From assembly GCF_900114165.1 (NCBI RefSeq), contig NZ_FOSB01000002.1, forward strand, positions 496,001 through 560,000: a DNA stretch of 64,000 nt. Reading direction: 5' to 3'. The notes beneath the pieces are model-generated. The model had not been told where the DNA came from, did not search any database, and saw nothing but the letters and a program-made list of their open reading frames with translations. Origin of the DNA: Halobacillus dabanensis. Lineage in GTDB: Bacteria; Bacillota; Bacilli; Bacillales; Halobacillaceae. Made by a program: the position numbers and the translations under genes. Position 1 is the stretch's first letter. Every line of letters starts with the position of its first letter. Positions 1 to 9,062 of the stretch are shown here, in pieces.

Positions 1-17
1 AGGTGTGTGATAGTCAA
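1..17 (-). CDS. 5' end of a further gene of the RpiB-GlpX-transaldolase operon (truncated by the window)
   Basis: A strong ribosome site (AAGGAGG, about 24-30 on the minus strand) lies seven bases before a TTG codon at 17, which opens an uninterrupted frame to the window edge. Only the first five or so codons (M-T-I-T-H) are visible. It follows transaldolase in the same direction 15 bases later, so it should belong to the same operon. Transketolase would fit the pentose-phosphate context, but this is a guess from context only. Confidence 0.45.
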
Positions 18-32
18 CGTTAAACCTCCTTA

Positions 33-677
33 TTATTTCGGGACCTTTTCCCAATCTGCTAAAAACCGTTCAATTCCACTATCAGTAAGGGGATGGCTCC
101 ACAATTTCGGAAGTATAGAACCTGGTATAGTCGCTATATCTGCTCCTGCTGCTGCAGCTTGTTCCACATGGGAAATATTGCGTACACTCGCTGTAATGAT
201 TTTGGTATCAAACTCATAGTTATTTAATATACTTTTTAAGTTTTTCACCATCTCCAGTCCGTCTGTTCCAATATCATCTAAACGACCGACAAACGGGCTG
301 ATATAAGTAGCACCTGCTTTCGCTGCCATTAAACCTTGTGTTGCTGTAAAAATCAAGGTAACATTCGTTTTAATACCTTCTTTAGTTAATCGATTGACTG
401 CTTCTAAACCTGCTTCAGTCATAGGAACCTTAACCACTACGTTCGGAGCCCATCCTGCGATCTCCAACGCTTCCTCTACCATTTTATCTGCAGTAAGTCC
501 AATCACTTCTGCACTAACAGGTCCTTCAACAAGACTGCAAATCTCCTGGATAACGCTCTTGAAATCTCTGTTTTCTTTTGCAATAATCGTTGGGTTGGTA
601 GTTACACCGTCGACCAAGCCAAGGCGACTGATTCTTTTTATTTCCTCTATATTTCCAGTGTCTAAGAAAAATTCCAC
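33..677 (-). CDS. tal: Transaldolase / fructose-6-phosphate aldolase family protein
   Basis: This 214-residue protein is a short-form transaldolase of the TalC/FSA type, about the usual length of that subfamily. Visible landmarks are LDTGN at residues 5-9, TTNPT at 26-30 and the Schiff-base lysine K83 in KVPMT. Transaldolase moves a dihydroxyacetone unit between fructose 6-phosphate and erythrose 4-phosphate; the related fructose-6-phosphate aldolase activity cannot be excluded by eye. The start is GTG at 677 after AGGAGG. It lies 26 bp after GlpX and two genes after an RpiB-like isomerase, so its likely local job is to use erythrose 4-phosphate made by the neighbouring modules. Confidence 0.9.
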   Translation of the reverse strand: MEFFLDTGNIEEIKRISRLGLVDGVTTNPTIIAKENRDFKSVIQEICSLVEGPVSAEVIGLTADKMVEEALEIAGWAPNVVVKVPMTEAGLEAVNRLTKEGIKTNVTLIFTATQGLMAAKAGATYISPFVGRLDDIGTDGLEMVKNLKSILNNYEFDTKIITASVRNISHVEQAAAAGADIATIPGSILPKLWSHPLTDSGIERFLADWEKVPK

Positions 678-703
678 TCTACTACCTCCTGTTTTTCAAA
701 TAA

Positions 704-1654
704 TCACGCAATCCTATTTTTTAAATATAGACTTTCAATAAAGCGAAGTTGTTTATCTTCACCATTTAATAAGACGGAATTTACAAGATAATTGCCTTCT
801 GGGGAAACTTTGATTCCATTTAATAAAATATTTTCTGTGATGCCTGTAGCAGCAAAAATACAATCATCAGAACTGACTAAATCATTGTGTCGGAGAGCAG
901 TCTCAGGGTTAGCCAAGCCCATTTTTCTACACCTGTCAGCTTCTTCTTCGTTCCTTGGCAGCAACCTCGCCTGCATTTCTCCTCCCAAACACTTAATTCC
1001 AACCGCTGAAACCACGCCTTCAGGAGCACCGCCGATTCCAATAACCATATCCACGTTACCTATCTCTAAACATGTGGCAATAGAATAGGTTACATCGCCT
1101 TCACTAAATAAGTGAACTTTTCCACCTGCCTCGCGGATGGTATCAATATACCCTTTATGTCTATCTCGATCCTGCACATAAACATTTAACTCACTTAAAC
1201 TTTTCCCATTCGCGGAAGCAACCGCCTTGATATTATCGATAAGCGGTGCATCTATATCTATTTTGCCTATAGCTTTAGGTCCCACAGCTATTTTTTCCAT
1301 ATACATATCAGGAGCATGAAGCAACGTCCCTTTGGGCGCCGCAGCTATTACTGCATTTGCGTTTCCTTGGCCATTAACTGTTGGAGTCGTCCCTTCGATA
1401 GGATCCACTGCAATATCGATTTTTGGTTCACTGCCATTACCAAGCTTTTCACCAATATACAGCATTGGTGCCTCATCTAATTCTCCTTCACCAATAACAA
1501 CCGTCCCATTCATGTTTACTTGATTAAGCATTTCTCTCATGGCAGTAGTTGCAGCGTCGTCTGCGGAGTTTTTTTCCCCGGTCCCCACCCACGGTAAGGA
1601 TGCCACAGCAGCAGCTTCAGTAACTTTCAGGAAATCTAACGATAATTTGTGCAT
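704..1654 (-). CDS. glpX: Class II fructose-1,6-bisphosphatase
   Basis: This 316-residue protein has the GlpX-type metal-dependent phosphatase signature: GEGELDE at residues 55-61 and DPIEGT at 84-89, followed by a glycine-rich IGIGGAPEGV segment. It removes the 1-phosphate of fructose 1,6-bisphosphate; some class II enzymes also act on sedoheptulose bisphosphate. It starts at ATG 1654 behind a clear AGGAGG. Its place between the RpiB-like isomerase and transaldolase is unusual for a housekeeping gluconeogenic enzyme and suggests it supplies fructose 6-phosphate, or removes sedoheptulose bisphosphate, when erythrose 4-phosphate flows in. Full length. Confidence 0.92.
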   Translation of the reverse strand: MHKLSLDFLKVTEAAAVASLPWVGTGEKNSADDAATTAMREMLNQVNMNGTVVIGEGELDEAPMLYIGEKLGNGSEPKIDIAVDPIEGTTPTVNGQGNANAVIAAAPKGTLLHAPDMYMEKIAVGPKAIGKIDIDAPLIDNIKAVASANGKSLSELNVYVQDRDRHKGYIDTIREAGGKVHLFSEGDVTYSIATCLEIGNVDMVIGIGGAPEGVVSAVGIKCLGGEMQARLLPRNEEEADRCRKMGLANPETALRHNDLVSSDDCIFAATGITENILLNGIKVSPEGNYLVNSVLLNGEDKQLRFIESLYLKNRIA

Positions 1655-1672
1655 TAGAAAGTTCCTCCTATT

Positions 1673-2152
1673 TTAATTATCGCTCCCGGTAACCTCTTGC
1701 AATGATTGTTTGACGAACTCTTTTTCTTTATCATTGATTTTATTCACTTTACGCTCAGATCCTTTTGCCCAATGGGAGGTCAAATAAGCTTCGACCACTT
1801 TTTTCCCAACTTCCGGTCCGATGATTTGAGCTCCCATCGTGAGAATCTGGGCATTGTTGCTTAATTGCGCTCTTTCAGCAGAGTAAGTATCATGACAAAG
1901 TGCGGCGCGGATTCCCGGATATTTACCTGCTGCAATAGCCACTCCTATGCCGGTTCCACAAATTAAAATCCCCCGATCTATTTTGCCTTCTGAGATGGCC
2001 TGAGCCACATCAAAGGCTACATCAGGATAATCCACTGCATTACAAGAATGACACCCATAATCCACGAGATCATACCCTTTATCAGCTAAAAACCCTCTAA
2101 TTTCTTCTTTAAAATTAAATCCGTTATGGTCACTACCAATAGCAATTTTCAT
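1673..2152 (-). CDS. rpiB: RpiB/LacAB-type sugar-phosphate isomerase
   Basis: This 159-residue protein belongs to the RpiB family: GSDHNG at residues 6-11, DYPD at 41-44, and the active-site cysteine C65 in ICGTGIG. The family interconverts aldose and ketose phosphates, classically ribose 5-phosphate and ribulose 5-phosphate. Members in erythritol and threitol pathways (EryI, DerI) instead turn D-erythrulose 4-phosphate into D-erythrose 4-phosphate. The nearby DhaKL and TIM-like genes make that second role attractive here, but the sequence alone does not settle the substrate. It is the first gene of its operon, with a GGAAGGGG ribosome site and a divergent DeoR regulator upstream. Confidence 0.88.
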   Translation of the reverse strand: MKIAIGSDHNGFNFKEEIRGFLADKGYDLVDYGCHSCNAVDYPDVAFDVAQAISEGKIDRGILICGTGIGVAIAAGKYPGIRAALCHDTYSAERAQLSNNAQILTMGAQIIGPEVGKKVVEAYLTSHWAKGSERKVNKINDKEKEFVKQSLQEVTGSDN

Positions 2153-2442
2153 TTAAACTATCCCCTTCCGTTAATAAATCACCTTTTATTTCTTCACACT
2201 TATATCTTATTATATATTTTCGTTTGTTTCAATAATTATTTTCATTAACTTTCGTTTTATACTGTTTTTAAAAAATAAACGAAAGAACGAAGATTGGAAT
2301 CACGGAAAAATGTGGGGGAATAATGGTTTTGAAAACCTACACAAGGTATTGTTTTGTGTGTACTTCTTTTATGTTTATTATCGTTTGATTTCGTGGTATA
2401 ATGGTACTAAATTTCTGAATGAAGACGTTGAAGGTGATTAAG
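2153..2442. promoter_or_regulatory. Divergent promoter region between the RpiB operon and the first DeoR regulator
   Basis: A/T-rich spacer of 290 bp. For the plus gene a TATAAT lies at 2397-2402 with a weak TTTATT at 2374-2379, 17 bp apart. For the minus operon a plausible pair is TTGAAA and TAAGAT. Several TTTCGTTT/AACGAAA words recur here (around 2218, 2250, 2279), and an ATTATTTTCATT stretch resembles part of the shared promoter of modules 2 and 3. These are candidate DeoR sites. No good cre was seen. Confidence 0.5.
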
Positions 2443-3237
2443 ATGAGCAAAATGTTTGCTGCTGAACGAAGAAACTTAATTTTAGAGCTCCTAAACCAAC
2501 AGAGTCGAATAACGGTTAGAAGCCTTTCTAAGTCGTTAAAAGTTTCTGAAGCTACCCTTAGGACTGACTTAAATGTCATGGAGGAAGAGGGATTGCTTAC
2601 CCGCACCCATGGCGGAGCAGTACTGAATAAGGAAAGCTCCCAGGAAAACAGTTTCTCTGAAAGGGCCAAGAAAAATACGGAATATAAAATGGCTGTCGCA
2701 AAAAAAGCTGTTGAATTTATTCATTACAAAGATTGTGTGGTCCTTGACGCAAGTACGACAGCCTTGGAGTTGGCCCGCCTATTAAAACATACCGAATTGA
2801 GAATAACTGTAGTGACAAATGGTATTTCAGCTGCTTTGGAATTAAAAGAAAATCCAGATATTAATGTGATACTAATAGGAGGAATGGTTCGCAGAGGATC
2901 GATGGCCTTAGAAGGATTACTTGGAATAAATACACTAGAGAAAATAAATATAGATAAAATCTTCACCTCTGCCAGTGGTTTCACTATAAGCGAGGGGCTT
3001 ACGGACTTTAATGTATATGAAGTAGAGTTGAAAAAGGTCCTGATCGAAAAAGCTTCCAAAGTGTTTGCGCTGTTAGATCATACAAAAATGGATAAGAGTT
3101 CTATCGCAAGTTTCGCTACGGCCGATCAAATCGATTACATTATTACAGACATGAATACTCCAGATCATCTACTGGATGATTTATACGAGAGAGATGTACA
3201 AGTTATAAAAGCTTCCAACATCCCTTCTCCTCAATAA
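2443..3237 (+). CDS. DeoR-family transcriptional repressor 1
   Basis: This 264-residue protein has an N-terminal DeoR winged helix-turn-helix (recognition helix around SEATLRTDL, residues 33-41) and the THGGA linker, followed by a sugar-phosphate-binding DeoRC domain with LDASTT and VTNG motifs. Such repressors sense a phosphorylated sugar. The start at 2443 is chosen because GAAGGTGAT ends four bases before it; an in-frame ATG at 2419 lacks a site. It is divergent from the RpiB operon and closely similar to the regulators at 10964 and 14857, so the three probably arose by duplication and may recognise related operators or inducers. Confidence 0.9.
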   Translation: MSKMFAAERRNLILELLNQQSRITVRSLSKSLKVSEATLRTDLNVMEEEGLLTRTHGGAVLNKESSQENSFSERAKKNTEYKMAVAKKAVEFIHYKDCVVLDASTTALELARLLKHTELRITVVTNGISAALELKENPDINVILIGGMVRRGSMALEGLLGINTLEKINIDKIFTSASGFTISEGLTDFNVYEVELKKVLIEKASKVFALLDHTKMDKSSIASFATADQIDYIITDMNTPDHLLDDLYERDVQVIKASNIPSPQ

Positions 3238-3376
3238 AAAAGTATTCTAAGGATTAATGTGAACCTATGTATACGGGAAGAGAGCACCTTCAAGGTGTAA
3301 ATTCCTTTACCTTTGAAGATGTTATTTCTTATGTATGTGACAAGAATGCAAATCAATCAAGCGCACCTTTCAATAA

Positions 3377-3520
3377 TTAACGAATCCAATTAGAGGCTTT
3401 TTGCTCCATATTTTTGGTTATGTATGCGTAACTATTCATATTGGTGTTAATATTCTCGTGGTCTAATCCTTGTTGAGTCTCTTTAGTAACTACACCAGCC
3501 TCAATCAAAAGAGAGGTAGG
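3377..3520 (-). pseudogene. C-terminal fragment of a tyrosine recombinase (integrase)
   Basis: Reading the minus strand gives about 47 codons that match the end of a phage or ICE integrase. The segment begins TSLLIEAG, continues through GLDHENINT, and holds the catalytic-tyrosine motif as MNSYAYIT, then ITKNMEQKAS and a stop at 3377. There is no start codon, the catalytic arginine and histidine regions are degraded or absent, and nothing upstream continues the frame. It marks an old integration or deletion event between modules 1 and 2. No tRNA or obvious att repeat was seen beside it. Confidence 0.75.
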
Positions 3521-3592
3521 GGATGTCTGAAAGGGTAAGGTCTTACCTTTTTCTACTATCTATTTAACTTAATAAGCGCAATACAAAAACTC

Positions 3593-3622
3593 AAAGCCCC
3601 CTTTTATATAAAAGGAGGCTTT
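3593..3622. terminator. Hairpin terminator between convergent transcripts
   Basis: AAAGCCCCCTTTT and AAAAGGAGGCTTT form a long stem with one mismatch. It sits between DeoR 1 and the end of the D-2-hydroxyacid dehydrogenase gene and can serve both directions, although the T tract is weak on either side. The rest of 3238-3669 holds an imperfect hairpin at about 3285-3326 and the integrase fragment. Confidence 0.55.
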
Positions 3623-3669
3623 ATTAATGCATTTTCCATTTCCTCCCTACCGAAGATAAAGATTTTTCT

Positions 3670-4680
3670 TTAAAACGCATAACGTCCATCCATAACAAAC
3701 GGCTTTAATTTTACTTTTTCTTTAACGTTTTTATTTACAAGGTATTTAGGATATTGTTTATGTACTAAAACATCTGTTATCCCTAACGCTGTTTTCGTGC
3801 GCATTTCAGCTGCAGATTCTTCCGAATACCCTGCCATATGTGGTGTAAGTATTATATTTTCCATTGTTAAAAATGGATGATTAGGTGCAATTGGCTCTGA
3901 ATCTATAACGTCAAGACCGCCACCCGCGACAACCCCATTTTCTAATGCCTCAAGGAGCGCATCTTCTTCTATGACAGGGCCTCGTGCTGTATTGACAAGG
4001 TAGACACCCTTCTTCATCAAGCCAAATTGTTCCTTCCCTATCATCCCTCTAGTTGTATCATTGAGAGGGGCATGTACAGAAATTAGATCAGATATCTTAC
4101 ACAATTCTTCTAATGATACAAGAGTGACATTCCTTTCTTCAGCAATTTCTTCTGATAAAAAAGGGTCTGATACAATAACATTAATCCCTAGTACTTGTAT
4201 CTTTTCTGCTAGTCTTCTAGGTATATTACCAAATCCCACCAGTCCGATTGTCAAAGTATTTAATCTACGGATCGGTTTCGAATGATTTACGTCCCAAGCA
4301 CCATTTTTGACTTGTTGATTAGATGTGGTTATTTTACGCAAAAGACTCATAATTAAAGCAAGAGCATGATCAGATACTTCATCAACCCCGTAGTCTGGGA
4401 CATTACCTATCAATATCCCCTTTTCTGTAGCAGCTTCTAAATCGATTGTATCCACCCCAACACCGTACCGAGTAATAACTTTGCATTTTGTTAAACTTTC
4501 AATAACCCTACGTGAAATGGGAGCATAAAGGTTAATAATTCCATCCGCATCATGACACGATTCAATTACTTCATCTTCTGTTTTGCATTGCATTTTTACA
4601 AGTTCAATATCTTGATGTTTAAGTTCGCTTTCTTCATAACGTAAGTCTTCGTATTCATGATCAGTTATTACTACTTTCAT
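3670..4680 (-). CDS. D-2-hydroxyacid dehydrogenase, C-terminal-binding-protein type
   Basis: This 336-residue NAD-dependent D-isomer 2-hydroxyacid dehydrogenase has a Rossmann segment GFGNIPR at 149-155 and the catalytic triad R233 (NTARGP), E262 (DVIDSEP) and H281 (LTPHMAG). The third glycine of the usual GxGxxG is a proline, which some family members tolerate. It reversibly reduces a 2-oxo acid or oxidises a D-2-hydroxy acid; the substrate is not evident. It is the last of six co-directional genes with the GntP permease and TIM-barrel proteins, so it may act on a glyoxylate-, hydroxypyruvate- or aldonate-like intermediate of the same pathway. Confidence 0.85.
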   Translation of the reverse strand: MKVVITDHEYEDLRYEESELKHQDIELVKMQCKTEDEVIESCHDADGIINLYAPISRRVIESLTKCKVITRYGVGVDTIDLEAATEKGILIGNVPDYGVDEVSDHALALIMSLLRKITTSNQQVKNGAWDVNHSKPIRRLNTLTIGLVGFGNIPRRLAEKIQVLGINVIVSDPFLSEEIAEERNVTLVSLEELCKISDLISVHAPLNDTTRGMIGKEQFGLMKKGVYLVNTARGPVIEEDALLEALENGVVAGGGLDVIDSEPIAPNHPFLTMENIILTPHMAGYSEESAAEMRTKTALGITDVLVHKQYPKYLVNKNVKEKVKLKPFVMDGRYAF

Positions 4681-4700
4681 AGTACCCCACCTCTATGATT

Positions 4701-5600
4701 TTAGATTTTTACGAGGTTCAATGCCTGTTTTAATATCGACCTGAGTTCCTTTTCATTTTGGTAACAAGATTCTTTATCCCCTTTACCACGAACCTCAACA
4801 GCTACACGCAGTCCATTTGTTTGTTGAATCTTAAGTTCATTAGCTTTACGCAAAATCGCACTGATTCCCTCAATTGTTAAAAACCCCGGACTACCAATAT
4901 CCATATGAAAATCACCATATAATTTACTGTGCTTATCTAGAACAGCATTTGAAAAATGGATCTGATGAATAAGTGAGTCCCCTTTTTCCATTGCTTCAAA
5001 AATATTCTCGCCATTAAGTGCCGCATGGGATGTATCAAATGCGATGCCGATATTTTCATGTTCTTCCTGTACCCTGTTAAGTAGTGTGATCGTTTCATCT
5101 GTTGTACCAATAATCCGCTTTTTATGCGCAAAACGATCAAGTGGTTCAATCAATAAATTCATTTCATACGTTTTTGCAGCTTCAGCTATATCACATAAGC
5201 TTTCATAAAGACCTTCTTTACCATCTTCACGATGGTCTGCGCCAGGGTCATCTCCTGTCACAATTGCAATATTTTTAGCACCGATCTCTGCAGAAGCAGA
5301 CAAACTGTCTTTTATCCGGTTTACTGTTTCTAACCTTAGTCTTGAATCTAGTGAGGAAACATCTAAATTATTTTCTTCAATTAAAAATGTAAGCCATTGT
5401 GTTACCTCGATGTCCTTCTTTTCAGTTAATTCTAGAATACGTTTTCTTTCGGTCTTCTCAAAACCATCTCCTACCTCAATAGATTTATAGAAATCTTCCT
5501 CAATAATGCTTTCAATTACTTCTGCAGTAAAATTCTTCTCTCTTTTAAATGGGTGGAAGACTTCAGGTATTAATAAGGAAGGTTTAAATTCCACGCTCAT
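4701..5600 (-). CDS. Sugar-phosphate isomerase/epimerase-like TIM-barrel protein
   Basis: This 299-residue protein is of the xylose-isomerase-like TIM-barrel (AP endonuclease family 2) superfamily. Likely metal ligands are the acidic and histidine residues in LIEPLDR, AFDTSHA, IHFSNA and VAVEVRG. Members are metal-dependent isomerases, epimerases, dehydratases or decarboxylases of sugars and sugar acids, so the exact reaction cannot be named. It is clearly different from the paralogous pair at 5606 and 9063, so the operon carries two distinct types of this fold. Its ribosome site AAAGGAG overlaps the end of the preceding gene, which implies translational coupling. Confidence 0.8.
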   Translation of the reverse strand: MSVEFKPSLLIPEVFHPFKREKNFTAEVIESIIEEDFYKSIEVGDGFEKTERKRILELTEKKDIEVTQWLTFLIEENNLDVSSLDSRLRLETVNRIKDSLSASAEIGAKNIAIVTGDDPGADHREDGKEGLYESLCDIAEAAKTYEMNLLIEPLDRFAHKKRIIGTTDETITLLNRVQEEHENIGIAFDTSHAALNGENIFEAMEKGDSLIHQIHFSNAVLDKHSKLYGDFHMDIGSPGFLTIEGISAILRKANELKIQQTNGLRVAVEVRGKGDKESCYQNEKELRSILKQALNLVKI

Positions 5601-5605
5601 AACAA

Positions 5606-6427
5606 CTACTCTCCTTTAACAATCGGGGAGATATTTTTCTTTACATAATCGCCCAGTTCTTCAATTACTTTGCTTGTATCTTGTGTTTCTCCCGTTTCTT
5701 CTTCTAAAATGATCCAGCCATCATAGCCTCCATCTTTAAGAACATTTGCACATTTCAAGAAATCAATATCTCCTTCGCCCATTTTCATCCATTCATTATT
5801 CTTGGAAGCATCTTTAAAATGGACATGTTTAACCAATGGTAAGGCCTCTTTAATGATCTCAGCGGCTTCCATTCCACCAAATTCAATATGACCGGCATCT
5901 GGAGTGTAACCCATATACCTAGGGTCTAATCCATCAAAAAGGACATCATAGTCTTCTTTAAACCTCCAGTAAGAAGTTACATAAGATATCGGATGAAGAG
6001 ATGTAACAATGCCATGTTCTTCAAGCGCTCGTTTTCCTAATTCGTTTGCACCTTTAATAATTTCTTTTTGCCTTTGATATAGATGCTCACGATTTTTTCC
6101 GACTCTAGAAGGGACATTCATAATCGCACCAGGGAAGTGTTTTAAGTACTCAAAATAATAATCTTCTAATTCTCTTTCTTTATCAGAGGGTTTACCACCT
6201 TCAAACGCATGGGGAATGGTTAATGCTGCTAGTTTAAGTCCTCTCTTATCAAGTTCTTCTTTAAATCGTTCGGGAGCATTATTGTATCTACCCAATAGAG
6301 AAATTTGCATATCTAAACCTGTAAATCCACCATGTTTAACATCATCCATAATTTTATCCATGATATCTGCTTCTACATCATAATCCAATACCCAAGTTGA
6401 TCCTTGACATCCAAATTCCATTCGCAT
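5606..6427 (-). CDS. TIM-barrel sugar isomerase/epimerase/decarboxylase-like protein (copy A)
   Basis: This 273-residue protein belongs to the xylose-isomerase-like TIM-barrel superfamily. Landmarks include FGCQGSTW near the N-terminus, MNVPSRVG near residue 105, TPDAGH near 181, HVHFKD near 205 and a C-terminal EEET; the His, Asp and Glu residues are probable divalent-metal ligands. It is a close paralogue of the protein at 9063-9887 in the same operon (roughly half the residues identical by eye). The start at 6427 is preferred to a TTG two codons earlier because AGGAGG is nine bases upstream. 3-Oxo-isoapionate decarboxylase (OiaC) is, as I recall, in this superfamily, so decarboxylation of a 3-oxo sugar acid is one possible role. 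Confidence 0.8.
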   Translation of the reverse strand: MRMEFGCQGSTWVLDYDVEADIMDKIMDDVKHGGFTGLDMQISLLGRYNNAPERFKEELDKRGLKLAALTIPHAFEGGKPSDKERELEDYYFEYLKHFPGAIMNVPSRVGKNREHLYQRQKEIIKGANELGKRALEEHGIVTSLHPISYVTSYWRFKEDYDVLFDGLDPRYMGYTPDAGHIEFGGMEAAEIIKEALPLVKHVHFKDASKNNEWMKMGEGDIDFLKCANVLKDGGYDGWIILEEETGETQDTSKVIEELGDYVKKNISPIVKGE

Positions 6428-6558
6428 TTTCAAAGCCCTCCTGACTTTAACCTTTGTTAGTTTCAGATTAAGCCGATAAATAACAGATCCATCGTTCTCT
6501 GTTTGAAAGAACTTTATGGCATTAATAATAGAAGGTTCTCTTCAAAATTCTATAAATG

Positions 6559-7941
6559 TTACATTAAAAATAAACTAAAGATTAGACACATCACGAAACC
6601 TACGAATGAAATAATCGTTCCCACTACAGACCATGATTTCAGTGTATCTCCTACACTCATTCCAAAATAACGGTTAACCATCCAGAATCCAGAATCATTA
6701 ACGTGTGGAGCAATAACAGCACCAGAAGCAATAGCGATAACAATTACAGCTAACATCGGTTCACTAATAGTCATCGTACTTATTATCGGAGCAACTATAC
6801 TAGAAGAAGTAACCATCGCAACAGTTACCGAACCGACAGAAAGCCTTAACAATACTGCCGTCAGGAATGCAAATACGATTACTGGTAGTTGTGCTTTTTC
6901 CATTGTACTTGCTAACACATCCCCCACACCTGAAGCGACGAGCATTTCACCAAATATACCGCCAGCACCTGTAATCAGAATAATAATCCCTGCAGGTTCA
7001 AGCGATTTTGTGGTTATTCGTTGAATTTCTTCTCTCGAATACCCCCGTTTCGTTCCAAAAATATATAACGTTAACAACGTCGTGATAGTAAGGGCTGCGT
7101 AGGGATGCCCAATAAACACTAAAATATCCCTTATTACAGATCCTTCCTCTAACATAAAGGGGGCTAGAGTATTTAATAACATTAAAATTAGTGGTAACAA
7201 AATAATGGATAGAACACTGGTAAAGCTAGGCAATTCTTTTTGATTTTCATTTTCATTAGCCCTTTCTTCTAAATCAGCAATTGCAGCTGCTTGTTCACTC
7301 ATTTCTTCTGATACAGAAACATGAATTTTTTTAGAGATAAAGCTTCCAAACAATGGACCTGCCAAAATCATTGCTAGAATTCCGATTATTAGACCAAATA
7401 AAATAACCCAACCTAAATCAGCTTCTAGAATTGATGCTACTGCAATCGGGCCTGGTGTAGGAGGAATCATCCCATGAGCTACGAGAAGTCCAGCCAATAA
7501 CGGTACACCAAAGTATAGCAATGACTTTCCTGTTTTATTCGCTAAGGTGTACAATATAGGCATCAGAATAACTAGTGCTACATCAAGGAATATGGGAATA
7601 GAAATAACTAGACCAGCTATTCCGAGAGCCCATGATGATCTTTTCTCACCAAACTTATTTATCATAGATAATGCCAGTCGTTCTGCGCCACCAGATACTT
7701 TCAGAATTTCACCAAACATCGCCCCTAATCCAATGACGATCGCTATAAAAGCAACTGTTTCACCCATTCCTTTCTCAAAAGTTGCTATAAGATCTTTTGG
7801 TGACATTCCTACAGCTATACCGACCACAAAACTCACCAAAATAATAGCTAAAAACGCCTGAAGCTTAGCCTTCATTACGAGAAACAATAATGCAACTACT
7901 CCTAATACAGCTACTATAATCAACCACTCTGTTTCTCCCAT
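6559..7941 (-). CDS. GntP-family proton/sugar-acid symporter
   Basis: This 460-residue integral membrane protein is of the GntP (gluconate:H+ symporter) family, with about 12 hydrophobic segments and the conserved HGMIPPTPGP motif near residue 155. A polar cytoplasmic loop rich in Glu, Gln and Ala lies between residues about 205 and 240. The family imports gluconate and other aldonates or hydroxy acids by proton symport. Its presence amid a 3-hydroxy-acid dehydrogenase and TIM-barrel enzymes is the best clue that module 2 consumes a sugar acid rather than a neutral sugar. The 125-bp gap to the next gene and the hairpin upstream may set its own expression level. Confidence 0.9.
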   Translation of the reverse strand: MGETEWLIIVAVLGVVALLFLVMKAKLQAFLAIILVSFVVGIAVGMSPKDLIATFEKGMGETVAFIAIVIGLGAMFGEILKVSGGAERLALSMINKFGEKRSSWALGIAGLVISIPIFLDVALVILMPILYTLANKTGKSLLYFGVPLLAGLLVAHGMIPPTPGPIAVASILEADLGWVILFGLIIGILAMILAGPLFGSFISKKIHVSVSEEMSEQAAAIADLEERANENENQKELPSFTSVLSIILLPLILMLLNTLAPFMLEEGSVIRDILVFIGHPYAALTITTLLTLYIFGTKRGYSREEIQRITTKSLEPAGIIILITGAGGIFGEMLVASGVGDVLASTMEKAQLPVIVFAFLTAVLLRLSVGSVTVAMVTSSSIVAPIISTMTISEPMLAVIVIAIASGAVIAPHVNDSGFWMVNRYFGMSVGDTLKSWSVVGTIISFVGFVMCLIFSLFLM

Positions 7942-7965
7942 ATAGCTAGTACCCTCCTTAGTTTA

Positions 7966-8010
7966 ATGAATAGAGATTAAATTTTGTTTTTGTTTTTAAT
8001 CTCTATTCAT
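7966..8010. other. Perfect 16-bp intra-operon stem-loop
   Basis: ATGAATAGAGATTAAA (7966-7981) is matched exactly by its reverse complement at 7995-8010 around a T/G-only loop. It lies between the dehydrogenase and the GntP gene and is not followed by a T tract on the minus strand, so it is more likely an RNA processing or stability element than a terminator. Confidence 0.75.
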
Positions 8011-8055
8011 CCTCTACACAAAATAAAGTTGTATATCTCATTTCAGAGTAGTTGC

Positions 8056-9018
8056 TTAAATTTTCACATCACTATTTGACTCTCTTAAATCCTTCTTCAG
8101 CCAATTAATTAATTCTTCTTCACGCTCCTGTTCCTTTTGTGCAGTAAATTCTGGTGTCCATTCATAGTAACCTTTTCCGGTTTTCGGACCATAATGGCCG
8201 TTATCAACTAATCCTTCCATAGCTGAGAATACTTCCTTCTTATCACTTAAATCTTCGAAAAGGTAAGAAGTAATTGAAGCATTTGTTTCTAAACCTCCCA
8301 TATCCATCGTCATGAATGGTCCTGTAACACCGAAACGTCGTCCAAGACTATTTTGGATAGCGGCATCGATATCTTCCATAGAAGCAATTTCGTTTTCAAG
8401 AAGATATTGCGCCTCTCTAAAAATAGCGTATTGTAAGCGATTACCTACTTGACCTAAGACGTCCTTCTTAACAAGAATTGGTTTTTTATTCATCGATTCA
8501 AGTAATGCTAATGCACGTTCTACCGTTTCATCAGATGTATGATTACCGCGGACAACCTCAACTAATGGCATTAAATGAGCAGGCAGCCAAAAATGCGTGA
8601 TAACAGTACGTTCAGGCTTATTTGTTAATTTTGCAATTTCTGTCGCACTTAGACCAGATGTATTGCTAGCTAAGATTGTATTTTCAGGGCAAGTTTCATC
8701 CAATTGTTTGAAGAAATTTTGTTTCAGCTCTATATTTTCAGGAATCGCCTCAATTACAAATGTCGCATCAAAAACACATTCTTCTAATGAATCAGTAAAT
8801 GTGATAGCATTTATAATTCGTTCTTTTTCTTTCCCGTCCAACACATGGTAACTTACTAAGACATCTAATTTGGCCTCTACGCCTGCTTTAGCACGCTCAA
8901 TATCGGCTTTATCAATTCCCCATACTTTAACATCAATCCCTGACCAGGCTGCAGTTAAAGCAATGGAGTGCCCCATAATTCCAGATCCTGCTATTGATAG
9001 TGTTTCTTGATTTGACAT
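8056..9018 (-). CDS. 3-hydroxyacyl-CoA dehydrogenase-like NAD-dependent 3-hydroxy-acid dehydrogenase
   Basis: This 320-residue protein has the two-domain 3-hydroxyacyl-CoA dehydrogenase fold: an N-terminal NAD-binding GSGIMG, a NTSGL motif near residue 117, the catalytic histidine in THFWLPAHLMPLVEV (near 140), and the C-terminal dimerisation domain. The same family includes L-gulonate 3-dehydrogenase (lambda-crystallin), which oxidises C3 of an aldonate. Beside a GntP permease and TIM-barrel enzymes, with no thiolase or acyl-CoA gene nearby, a sugar-acid role is more likely than fatty-acid oxidation. The ATG at 9018 is chosen because the earlier GTG overlaps the GAGGTG ribosome site. Confidence 0.82.
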   Translation of the reverse strand: MSNQETLSIAGSGIMGHSIALTAAWSGIDVKVWGIDKADIERAKAGVEAKLDVLVSYHVLDGKEKERIINAITFTDSLEECVFDATFVIEAIPENIELKQNFFKQLDETCPENTILASNTSGLSATEIAKLTNKPERTVITHFWLPAHLMPLVEVVRGNHTSDETVERALALLESMNKKPILVKKDVLGQVGNRLQYAIFREAQYLLENEIASMEDIDAAIQNSLGRRFGVTGPFMTMDMGGLETNASITSYLFEDLSDKKEVFSAMEGLVDNGHYGPKTGKGYYEWTPEFTAQKEQEREEELINWLKKDLRESNSDVKI

Positions 9019-9062
9019 ATTTGTTAGCACCTCACATTTGTTTTTTATAACTAAAGAATCGC

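Noticed and set aside
8056-9018. Reading the dehydrogenase as a fatty-acid beta-oxidation enzyme
   Set aside because: No thiolase, enoyl-CoA hydratase or acyl-CoA dehydrogenase gene is nearby, and the operon carries a sugar-acid permease.
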